Assembly (NCBI GenBank): GCA_012031335.1
Contig: JAAUTT010000420.1
Span: 1-5,137 of the forward strand
Direction of reading: 5' to 3'
DNA from: Bacteroidales bacterium
GTDB lineage: Bacteria; Bacteroidota; Bacteroidia; Bacteroidales; JAAUTT01
Length of the DNA stretch: 5,137 nucleotides
Below the pieces are notes generated by a model that saw only the letters and a list, made by a program, of their open reading frames with translations, ran no database searches and had not been told where the DNA came from. Shown here in pieces: positions 1-5,137 of this stretch (positions are counted from its first letter, which is position 1; every line of letters begins with the position of its first letter). Made by a program: the position numbers and the translations under genes.

Positions 1-1
1 A

Positions 2-485
2 AAAAACTTTGGACCCGATTAAGGAAGGTTATCAGGAAAATGATGGCTGGATGGATATTAAGAAGGTGACGGTTTTTATAGGAAACCAGGGAAGTGGCAA
101 GAGTACGGTGGCAAAGACAATATCTGTTCTTTCTTGGTTGGAAAAGGCAATTAATAGGGGAGACATCAATAGAAATCTGTCTTTTAATGAGTTTGTAAAA
201 CACTTCCAATATCAGAAGATACATAATTACTTTTCAAAAAATACTATTATTTCCTATCAAGGCGAAAAATATCATATTCTATACGATGCCACTTTTGACT
301 ATCCAGTTATTGAAGCTGTAGATAATGAAAGTTACCTAGTTCCAAAAATAATGTATGTGCCTGCGGAAAGAAGCTTTCTAAGTGCATTAAACAACGCCTT
401 TGAACTAAAAGAACTACCAGGAAATATATTTGATTTTGCTGTTGAACTGAAAAATGCACAAAAACAATTGAGTGGAAAAAATTAA
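2..485 (+). CDS. AAA15/OLD-like ABC-type ATPase, N-terminal part (5' partial, frameshifted)
   Basis: This is the N-terminal part of a P-loop ATPase of the SMC/ABC-like AAA15 class, a fold used by many defence and DNA-handling proteins. Seen: a Walker A motif GNQGSGKST at 81-107, preceded by a short strand (KKVTVFI), as usual close to the N-terminus. A second conserved-looking block, MYVPAERSF, lies near 352-378 and resembles the PAERxF segment of this family. A TTG at 9 could open this frame, but it is probably not the true start: nucleotides 2-16 read KNFGP in the neighbouring frame, the usual lead-in to 'KNFGPI' in these ATPases, and IKEG follows in this frame. So the gene enters from the left edge and has a one-base excess near 14-17. 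The frame ends at TAA 483-485, without Walker B, and family sequence resumes at once in another frame. Fold assignment is firm. The biological role is inferred only from context. Confidence 0.85.
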   Translation, partial: KTLDPIKEGYQENDGWMDIKKVTVFIGNQGSGKSTVAKTISVLSWLEKAINRGDINRNLSFNEFVKHFQYQKIHNYFSKNTIISYQGEKYHILYDATFDYPVIEAVDNESYLVPKIMYVPAERSFLSALNNAFELKELPGNIFDFAVELKNAQKQLSGKN

Positions 486-487
486 GA

Positions 488-1204
488 TTGCCTATTAAAG
501 GATATAGTTATAGTTATAATGAAGATACAGATACATCATTCATTGTAGGAAAAACCTTTCAAATTAATCTTTTAGAGTCATCTAGTGGTTTTCAATCTTT
601 GGTGCCCCTTTATTTGGTTTCACGACGTATTTCCAGTATTGATTTTAATGATGAAGACTATCAGAGAAAAAACCTAAATGTTACTCAATCTATTCGAATG
701 AATACAGAAATTTCAGATCTAATGTTGAATAATAAGATTGGTATTCACGACAAAAATGAAGAAATTGATAAAATAAGAGCCAGGTATTTTAATAAATGTT
801 TTATCAATATTGTTGAAGAGCCTGAATTAAACCTGTATCCTTCATCTCAATGGGAAATACTTAAAAGCCTTATGGAATATAACAATACAGAAGAAAGCAA
901 TAAGTTACTGATGACAACTCATAGCCCATATATTATTAATTTTCTAACCTTGGCTGTTAAAGCAAATTCTCTTTATAGTAATATAAATAATGAGTCTAAA
1001 AAGAGTAAACTGGAAGAAATCGTACCTTTTTCTTCAACTGTGGATTCAAAAGATTTAGCCATATATGAATTTGATGATAAAGGAAACATAAATAAACTAG
1101 GGGATTACAACGGCCTTCCTTCCGATGATAATTTTTTAAATAATATGCTTGCCGAAGGAAATAATCAATTCGGAGCCCTTTTAGATATTGAAGAACAGTT
1201 ATGA
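488..1204 (+). CDS. AAA15/OLD-like ABC-type ATPase, C-terminal part (same gene, after frameshift)
   Basis: This is the continuation of the split ATPase; together the visible parts encode roughly 400 residues. Seen, in residues of this piece: an ABC signature-like SSSGFQS at 31-37 (nt 578-598); Walker B FINIVEEP at 105-112 (nt 800-823), with the acidic pair E110/E111 that supplies the catalytic glutamate; and the switch-histidine motif TTHSPY at 143-148. This set, with an alpha-helical insert between signature and Walker B, defines an ABC-type head that dimerises on ATP. Translation from the TTG at 488 is unlikely. The frame reads open upstream as KKLRLPIKGY, and adding one A to the 476-481 run joins LSGK directly to KLRLPIKGY. 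The stop TGA (1202-1204) overlaps the ATG of the next gene, implying translational coupling. The DNA is AT-rich (17 G/C of 60 at 661-720, hand count), unlike hsdR. As read, the two halves would be separate, non-functional pieces. Confidence 0.85.
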   Translation: MPIKGYSYSYNEDTDTSFIVGKTFQINLLESSSGFQSLVPLYLVSRRISSIDFNDEDYQRKNLNVTQSIRMNTEISDLMLNNKIGIHDKNEEIDKIRARYFNKCFINIVEEPELNLYPSSQWEILKSLMEYNNTEESNKLLMTTHSPYIINFLTLAVKANSLYSNINNESKKSKLEEIVPFSSTVDSKDLAIYEFDDKGNINKLGDYNGLPSDDNFLNNMLAEGNNQFGALLDIEEQL

Positions 1205-1697
1205 GTATAGATATATCAAAAGCAAACTGCCGGAAAGTGATCAAGGAACCAAAATTGGCATTTGCGACGACAATAACCAAAACATCGCTTATTTCGATTT
1301 AGTAAATGAATCTAATTGGATCGCAATGGTAAATAATAGCGAAAACAAAGAAATCGTTTTCACTGCTTTTGATTATTGCATTGATGTTTTCAGGGAAAAT
1401 GGAGAGATGGACAAACGTTGCGATGTTTTGATGACATTTGAAGAGTCTCTATATTTTATTGAACTTAAAAGTAAAGTGTCTGACTGGCAATCTGAAGGGA
1501 TTGAACAAATAGAGGTTACAATTAATAATTTTATTAATAAGATACCAGACTATTATTGGAGTTTCAAAAAACGTAAAGCTTATGTGGCTAACAAGAGACA
1601 CCCAAGCTTTAATGTAACTAAAATAACTGATATGGAAAGATTCCGAGACCAATACCATGTTCGGCTGGATCTCCAAGCTACAATTCTTATAAAATAA
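1201..1697 (+). CDS. Small PD-(D/E)xK nuclease-like protein, ATPase partner (frameshifted)
   Basis: I do not recognise a named family, but the core resembles a PD-(D/E)xK nuclease: RCDVLM, with Asp at 1422-1424, then 12 residues later FIELK, with Glu at 1461-1463 and Lys at 1467-1469, and a downstream Gln (GIEQIE). The true start is probably ATG 1201, overlapping the ATPase stop as ATGA. That frame gives MSIDISKANCRKVIKEPKL, then drifts to a stop at 1300-1302. The adjacent frame carries the rest, from IGICDDNNQNIAYFDL to the stop at 1695-1697. Adding one A to the run 1251-1254 unites them into about 165 residues. The adjacent frame can also be opened at TTG 1188, but that replaces the natural-looking N-terminus. 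There is no signal peptide or membrane segment. The tight coupling suggests the ATPase controls a nuclease, as in other two-gene ATPase-effector defence systems. Nuclease activity is inferred from three residues and their spacing, not proven. Confidence 0.55.
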
Positions 1698-1700
1698 TCT

Positions 1701-1883
1701 ATGTCTTTCAACGAACTTAACTCTGTAGAACACTTCATCATTCACCAGCTTACCGGGGCGAATTTAAATGATGTTCATGGCAACATGGTCAAAGAAGATG
1801 CTGTAACCTACGGAGACGAAGTGAAGTGGAAGTATGTTCAGTCCGATCTGTTGCAGCGGGATATTACAGAGGTAGTTTATTGA
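1701..1883 (+). CDS. hsdR: HsdR type I restriction subunit, N-terminal piece (frameshifted)
   Basis: Sixty codons starting MSFNELNSVEHFIIHQLTG, which I recognise as a typical N-terminus of a Bacteroidota-type HsdR, running to DLLQRDITEVVY and TGA 1881-1883. The ATG lies 3 nt after the stop of the small nuclease gene, with no evident Shine-Dalgarno (A/T-rich ATAAAATAATCT before it), as is common in Bacteroidota. The final Tyr and stop come from a frame slip. Removing one T from 1876-1878 turns GTT-TAT-TGA into GTT-ATT-GAA and gives ITEVVIEKDLKEAL, continuing in frame with the long downstream frame. Alone the piece holds only the start of the N-terminal nuclease domain and none of its catalytic residues, so it should be read as the first exon-like fragment of one interrupted hsdR gene, not as a separate small protein. 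Confidence 0.85.
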   Translation: MSFNELNSVEHFIIHQLTGANLNDVHGNMVKEDAVTYGDEVKWKYVQSDLLQRDITEVVY

Positions 1884-1902
1884 AAAGGATCTGAAAGAAG
1901 CA

Positions 1903-4680
1903 TTGTGTCTTCTCAATCCGGTAATTGCTGCTTTCCCTGATCGGGCTGAGGAGGTGATTTACAAACTACGCGCCATTTTACTTACTGTCAATAATGTTGG
2001 TTTGGTTCGGGCCAATGAAGAATTTTCTCGCTGGCTGCGTAACGAGGTTACACTTCCCATTGGGAAAAACAACGAGCATGTTGCCATCCGGCTGATCGAT
2101 TTTGAGGTATTAAAAAATAACAGGCTCATATTATCCAACCAGTTTAAGCTTCGGGCAAGGGAAACCAAAATACCCGATATTGTTTTATTTGTGAATGGTA
2201 TTCCATTGGTGGTTGGCGAGGCCAAAACTCCTGTTCGTCCTGCTGTAAGCTGGCTGGATGGCGCTCACGATATTCATGTGGTTTACGAGAATGCTGTTCC
2301 GCAGTTGTTTGTTCCCAATGTATTTTCGTTTGCTACAGAAGGAAAAGAAATCTTTATCGGCGGTGTACGAACTCCATTGGAATTCTGGGCTCCCTGGCGT
2401 TTGGAGGATGAAAAAGACGACCTCAGTCACTTTATCGGTCTGCAGGATGTAGCCAAACAACTTACACACCTGCTCAAACCTTCCACGCTCCTCGATATTT
2501 TGCAGTACTATACCGTTTATGCCACAAGCAGCAAGAAAAAGAAAATCAAAATTGTTTGCCGGTATCAGCAGTACGAAGGGGCCAATGCCATTATCCAGCG
2601 TGTAAAAGAGGGTAAAATTAAAAAAGGATTGATCTGGCACTTTCAGGGATCGGGTAAATCGCTGCTGATGTTGTTTGCCGCTCAAAAGCTGAGAAAACAA
2701 CAGGAGCTGAATAACCCCACGGTGCTCATCGTGGTCGACAGGGTTGATCTGGACACCCAGATTACCGCAACCTTCAATACAGCTGAGGTTTCCAATATGA
2801 TCACTACCGATAGTATCAGGGAATTACATAAACCCCTGGAGCAGGATTCGCGAAAGATTATCATTACCATGGTGCATAAGTTCAAAGAGGCGTATGCCGA
2901 TATGAATAAAAGGGATAATATCATTGTCATGGTAGATGAAGCTCACCGTACACAAGAAGGAGATTTGGGGCGTAAAATGCGTAATGCCCTGCCCAATGCG
3001 TTTCTCTTTGGACTAACAGGAACTCCCATAAACAAGGCCGACAAAAATACTTTCTGGGCGTTCGGAGCAAGCGAGGATAGTGGCGGTTACATGAGCCGTT
3101 ATACTTTTCAGGAAAGTATCCGCGACAAGGCGACATTGCCATTGCATTTCGAACCCCGGTTGCCCGATTATCATATCGACAAGGAAGGGTTGGATGTTGC
3201 CTTTAAAGAAATGGCCAACGATTTAAGCGAAGAAGACAGGAACAAACTGAGCCAGAAAGCGGCGAAAATGTCTGTTTTTCTGAAGTCACCCGAACGTGTA
3301 CGAACAATAGTTGCCGATATTGTGGAGCATTTTAAAACGCATGTTGAACCGGAAGGTTTGAAGGCCATGATTGTTACGCCCGACAGGTATGCCTGCATTC
3401 AATATAAGGAAGAACTGGATAAACTTATTCGACCTGAGGCCAGTCAGGTGGTAATCAGCTCTTCGGCCAACGACGATTTTGAATTTAAGGAACGTTGGGC
3501 CATGGACAAGGACCAGCAGGAAAAAGTGGTAGAGAAATTTAACGATGCAGATTCTCCCTTGAAATTCCTGATTGTTACCGCTAAACTTTTAACTGGTTTC
3601 GATGCGCCCATCTTACAAACCATGTATCTGGACAAATCGTTAAAGGACCATACATTGTTGCAGGCTATTTGCCGGACCAACCGCCTATTCCCTAATAAGA
3701 CCTTCGGTAGGATTGTGGATTATTTTGGAGTATTCGACGATACAGCCCAGGCATTGGCTTTCGATGAAGAAAGCGTTAAAAAGGTTATTACCAACCTGCA
3801 GGAACTGAGAGATTCATTGCCTGCATGGATGGAAAAGTGTTTATCACATTTCCTGTGTATCAATCGCGAAATTTCAGGCTTTGAAGGCTTGCAAGCAGCC
3901 CAGGATTGCATTAACACCAATGATAAACGCGATGCTTTTGCAAAAGATTTCAGCAGTCTTACCAAGTTGTGGGAAGCCTTATCGCCCGATCCGGTATTGA
4001 ATCCATTTGAGAAAGATTACAAATGGTTATCGCAGGTTTATATGTCTGTAAGGCCCACCTCCGACGATAATGGCCGATTGTTATGGCATGCTTTGGGTGC
4101 ACAAACTACAGCACTCATTCATGAACATATTCATGTTTCCGGTATCAACCACGATATGGAAGAAGTGATTTTAAATGCCGAGGTGATAGACGATCTGATG
4201 AACAAGAAAGATCCCCGGCAGGCTCAGAACATTATGAAAATCCTGGTAAGTCGCCTCAATAAACATGGCACCCACCCCATTTTTAAAAAACTCAGTGAAC
4301 GGTTGGAAGCCTTAAGGGACAAAGCCGAAAGAGGATTGATCAATTCCATTGAGTTTATCAAAGATCTTTGCCAAATTGCCAAAGAAACACTTCAGGCTGA
4401 AAAAGAATCTACCCCGAAAGAAGAGCAAAAAACAGCCAAAGCAGCCTTAACGGAACTATTCCTCGAATTAAAGACAGACACCACACCTGTTATCGTAGAA
4501 CGAATTGTTAACGATATAGATGAAATTGTAAAAATAGTCCGTTTTGATGGCTGGCAAAACTCAACAGTAGGTGAGCGGGAAGTAAAAAGAGAACTCCGTA
4601 AAATTCTCTGGACCAAATACCAGATAAAAGACGAAAGTCTGTATAACAGGGCTTATGATTATATCAAGGAGTATTATTGA
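1903..4680 (+). CDS. hsdR: HsdR, type I restriction endonuclease motor/nuclease subunit (main part)
   Basis: HsdR is the ATP-driven translocase and nuclease that, with HsdM and HsdS, cleaves unmodified DNA. Residues here are of this 925-residue piece; add 67 for the repaired 992-residue protein. Nuclease site: PDIV (Asp92, nt 2176) and GEAK (Glu106, Lys108, nt 2218-2226), a complete PD-(D/E)xK set. A Q-motif-like RYQQY lies at 220-224. Superfamily 2 helicase motor: Walker A FQGSGKS 247-253, DEAH 345-348 (nt 2935-2946), TGTP 372-375, TGFDAP 564-569 and QAICRTNR 587-594, so both RecA lobes are complete. The rest is the helical C-terminal region, including a LEALRDKAERGLINSIEF segment like the DUF3387 region, ending at TGA 4678-4680. 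The TTG at 1903 is only the formal start: the frame is open upstream (EKDLKEALCLLNP) and belongs to the ATG at 1701. The combined length is normal for the family. GC is higher than in the two upstream genes. No further break was found. Confidence 0.97.
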   Translation: MCLLNPVIAAFPDRAEEVIYKLRAILLTVNNVGLVRANEEFSRWLRNEVTLPIGKNNEHVAIRLIDFEVLKNNRLILSNQFKLRARETKIPDIVLFVNGIPLVVGEAKTPVRPAVSWLDGAHDIHVVYENAVPQLFVPNVFSFATEGKEIFIGGVRTPLEFWAPWRLEDEKDDLSHFIGLQDVAKQLTHLLKPSTLLDILQYYTVYATSSKKKKIKIVCRYQQYEGANAIIQRVKEGKIKKGLIWHFQGSGKSLLMLFAAQKLRKQQELNNPTVLIVVDRVDLDTQITATFNTAEVSNMITTDSIRELHKPLEQDSRKIIITMVHKFKEAYADMNKRDNIIVMVDEAHRTQEGDLGRKMRNALPNAFLFGLTGTPINKADKNTFWAFGASEDSGGYMSRYTFQESIRDKATLPLHFEPRLPDYHIDKEGLDVAFKEMANDLSEEDRNKLSQKAAKMSVFLKSPERVRTIVADIVEHFKTHVEPEGLKAMIVTPDRYACIQYKEELDKLIRPEASQVVISSSANDDFEFKERWAMDKDQQEKVVEKFNDADSPLKFLIVTAKLLTGFDAPILQTMYLDKSLKDHTLLQAICRTNRLFPNKTFGRIVDYFGVFDDTAQALAFDEESVKKVITNLQELRDSLPAWMEKCLSHFLCINREISGFEGLQAAQDCINTNDKRDAFAKDFSSLTKLWEALSPDPVLNPFEKDYKWLSQVYMSVRPTSDDNGRLLWHALGAQTTALIHEHIHVSGINHDMEEVILNAEVIDDLMNKKDPRQAQNIMKILVSRLNKHGTHPIFKKLSERLEALRDKAERGLINSIEFIKDLCQIAKETLQAEKESTPKEEQKTAKAALTELFLELKTDTTPVIVERIVNDIDEIVKIVRFDGWQNSTVGEREVKRELRKILWTKYQIKDESLYNRAYDYIKEYY

Positions 4681-4703
4681 AAGAACCCAAACCAGACCAC
4701 ATA

Positions 4704-4776
4704 AAACATTTAATTTTTGTAGCACCTATTTTGGATGCAAACTGTTACAAACAAAAACAAACGACCAAACATTTAA
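4704..4776 (+). repeat. 10-nt direct repeat AAACATTTAA, two copies
   Basis: AAACATTTAA occurs exactly at 4704-4713 and 4767-4776, 63 nt apart. Both copies are followed by a similar T-rich string (TTTTTGTAGCACC and GTTTGTAACCGC). The second copy abuts the right arm of the perfect inverted repeat. In DNA this AT-rich a 10-nt match can arise by chance, so its meaning is open. Confidence 0.4.
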
Positions 4777-4785
4777 GTTTGTAAC
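4744..4785. repeat. Perfect 9-bp inverted repeat with 24-nt spacer
   Basis: GTTACAAAC at 4744-4752 is the exact reverse complement of GTTTGTAAC at 4777-4785. The spacer is rich in ACAAA/CAAAC words. No T-tract follows the right arm, so it is not a standard intrinsic terminator. It could be a hairpin stabilising the hsdR mRNA 3' end, a binding site for a dimeric protein, or a recombination-type site. The arms are real; the role is unknown. Confidence 0.5.
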
Positions 4786-4799
4786 CGCTTGAAATTTCT

Positions 4800-4843
4800 A
4801 ACGAGATACAGGATTGAACTGGATACCATGATTATGAATCACA
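4800..4843 (-). tRNA. Possible degenerate 3' half of tRNA-Met(CAT), no 5' half
   Basis: Read on the minus strand, 4843-4827 gives an anticodon arm TGTGA-TTCATAA-TCATG: a 7-nt loop with U33, anticodon CAT and A37, and a 5-bp stem in which two pairs are G-U type. It is followed by 3 nt and a T-arm TCCAG-TTCAATC-CTGTA (4823-4807), with the canonical GTTCAATCC core and 4 of 5 stem pairs, then seven acceptor-like bases (4806-4800). No D-arm and no matching 5' acceptor strand are seen, and the variable region looks about two bases short. It is therefore not a working tRNA. It could be the remnant of a tRNA-targeted integration site, or chance. Confidence 0.3.
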
Positions 4844-5042
4844 TAGAAATATGCTTAAATTTCCTCAAATTGATCCAAAATTCTGAAATCAGACTTTTGA
4901 ACTTAAATCAGAACTCCTTTCCAAAATTGTAAACCTGCACTTCTATAGTCTGTATCCTGGCCTGTTACTTAAAACCTGAAAATTTAAAAGGACTTTTTTC
5001 TTATTTTGTTAGTATTCAACCCACCAAAGCCATATTTATAGA

Positions 5043-5068
5043 CTCTAAAAAAAATAGCTTTTTTGGAG
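5043..5068. terminator. A/T-rich 10-bp hairpin, doubtful terminator
   Basis: CTCTAAAAAA (5043-5052) pairs with TTTTTTGGAG (5059-5068) over ten positions, including one G-T pair, around a 6-nt loop AATAGC. The stem is mostly A-T, and no T-run follows on the plus strand. It sits just before the possible gene at 5082, so it may equally be a 5' leader element that hides the GGAG at 5065-5068. Weak evidence. Confidence 0.25.
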
Positions 5069-5081
5069 AAAATATAAATAT

Positions 5082-5137
5082 ATGAAAAGGGACTCACAAG
5101 CAACAATGTCAGGAATAATAAATGAATGGAAGGAAAG
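5082..5137 (+). CDS. Possible start of an unidentified gene (3' partial)
   Basis: ATG at 5082 opens a frame that stays open for 18 codons to the window edge (MKRDSQATMSGIINEWKE). A second in-frame ATG at 5106 is an alternative start. GGAG at 5065-5068 lies 13 nt upstream, longer than the best Shine-Dalgarno spacing. Eighteen codons are too few to identify a product. The NEWKE string faintly recalls the first residues of some HsdS specificity subunits, which would fit the locus, but this is only a guess. Confidence 0.3.
   Translation, partial: MKRDSQATMSGIINEWKE

Larger units (their letters stand above)
4681..5081. other. Intergenic region downstream of hsdR, about 400 nt, no convincing gene
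   Basis: This AT-rich stretch has stops in all frames and no protein-like translation that I could find on either strand. It contains the inverted repeat, direct repeat, tRNA-like segment and A/T hairpin listed separately. I see no GC-rich hairpin followed by a T-tract directly after the hsdR stop, so the end of the hsd transcript is not obvious. Nothing resembling a recombinase gene, an insertion sequence end or a CRISPR repeat is visible. Confidence 0.7.

Noticed and set aside
1188..1250. TTG 1188 as the start of the small nuclease-like gene
   Set aside because: It overlaps the ATPase end by 17 nt in another frame, and its first ~20 residues look random, whereas ATG 1201 gives an ATGA overlap and a plausible N-terminus that joins the rest by a one-base correction.
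1..1697. Identification of the ATPase/nuclease pair as PARIS, Septu, Gabija or RloC
   Set aside because: The partner shows a PD-(D/E)xK-like pattern rather than a TOPRIM/DUF4435 or HNH motif, it is too small for a Gabija helicase, and the ATPase lacks the visible features of RloC (zinc hook, C-terminal anticodon-nuclease residues).
1903..1905. TTG 1903 as the genuine hsdR start
   Set aside because: The frame is open and family-like upstream of it (EKDLKEALC), and the 60-codon piece at 1701 supplies the expected HsdR N-terminus.
996..4616. Open frames of 70-170 codons on the minus strand across the ATPase, nuclease and hsdR
   Set aside because: They mirror the coding frames of clearly recognisable genes, have low-complexity or unfamiliar translations, and show no independent motifs.
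4774..4781. TAAGTTTG as a Bacteroidota -7 promoter element (TAnnTTTG)
   Set aside because: No TTTG/TTG-type -33 element lies about 20 nt upstream, and no gene follows at a suitable distance.
4986..4998. AAAAG-GA-CTTTT followed by T residues as an intrinsic terminator
   Set aside because: A two-base loop cannot form, and the remaining A-T stem is too weak.
5005..5040. TTTG at 5005-5008 with TATTTATA at 5033-5040 as a promoter for the frame at 5082
   Set aside because: The downstream box does not match TAnnTTTG, and the spacing is a few bases too long. In such AT-rich DNA this is not above chance.

Overview
The window looks like part of a type I restriction-modification (hsd) locus from a member of the Bacteroidota. 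That assignment is an inference. It rests on the HsdR sequence, whose N-terminus and motif spacing I associate with Bacteroidales-type HsdR proteins, on the AT-rich DNA, and on start codons without a clear Shine-Dalgarno sequence. No hsdM or hsdS gene is visible. The window opens inside a gene, so they probably lie to the left.

Layout, all on the plus strand. (1) 1-1204: an AAA15/OLD-like, ABC-type ATPase. It is cut by the left edge and split by a reading-frame break at the A-run 476-481. (2) 1201-1697: a small protein of about 165 residues with a PD-(D/E)xK nuclease-like motif. Its ATG overlaps the ATPase stop as ATGA, and its frame is broken near 1251-1254. (3) 1701-4680: hsdR, the motor/endonuclease subunit, starting 3 nt after the previous stop. 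Its frame is broken once, near 1876-1878, so a 60-codon N-terminal piece is separated from a 925-codon remainder that holds all recognisable catalytic motifs. (4) 4681-5081: about 400 nt with no convincing gene. It holds a perfect 9-bp inverted repeat, a 10-nt direct repeat, a stretch on the minus strand resembling the 3' half of a tRNA-Met(CAT), and an A/T hairpin. (5) 5082-5137: possibly the first codons of another gene.

The three genes are packed as one transcription unit. If intact, the ATPase and small nuclease would form a two-gene effector carried as accessory genes inside the type I R-M operon, comparable in position to the R-linked ORFs (rlo genes) of other hsd loci, but I cannot match the pair to a named defence system. 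The pair is clearly more AT-rich than hsdR, which suggests a separate origin.

The most striking feature is four single-nucleotide frame breaks (near 14-17, 476-481, 1251-1254 and 1876-1878) within 1.9 kb. Each lies at a short homopolymer run and has family-like protein sequence on both sides, while the next 2.8 kb has none. Either this is local sequencing/assembly error, or all three genes were inactivated very recently. Programmed slippage is a remote but testable alternative at the A-run in the ATPase.
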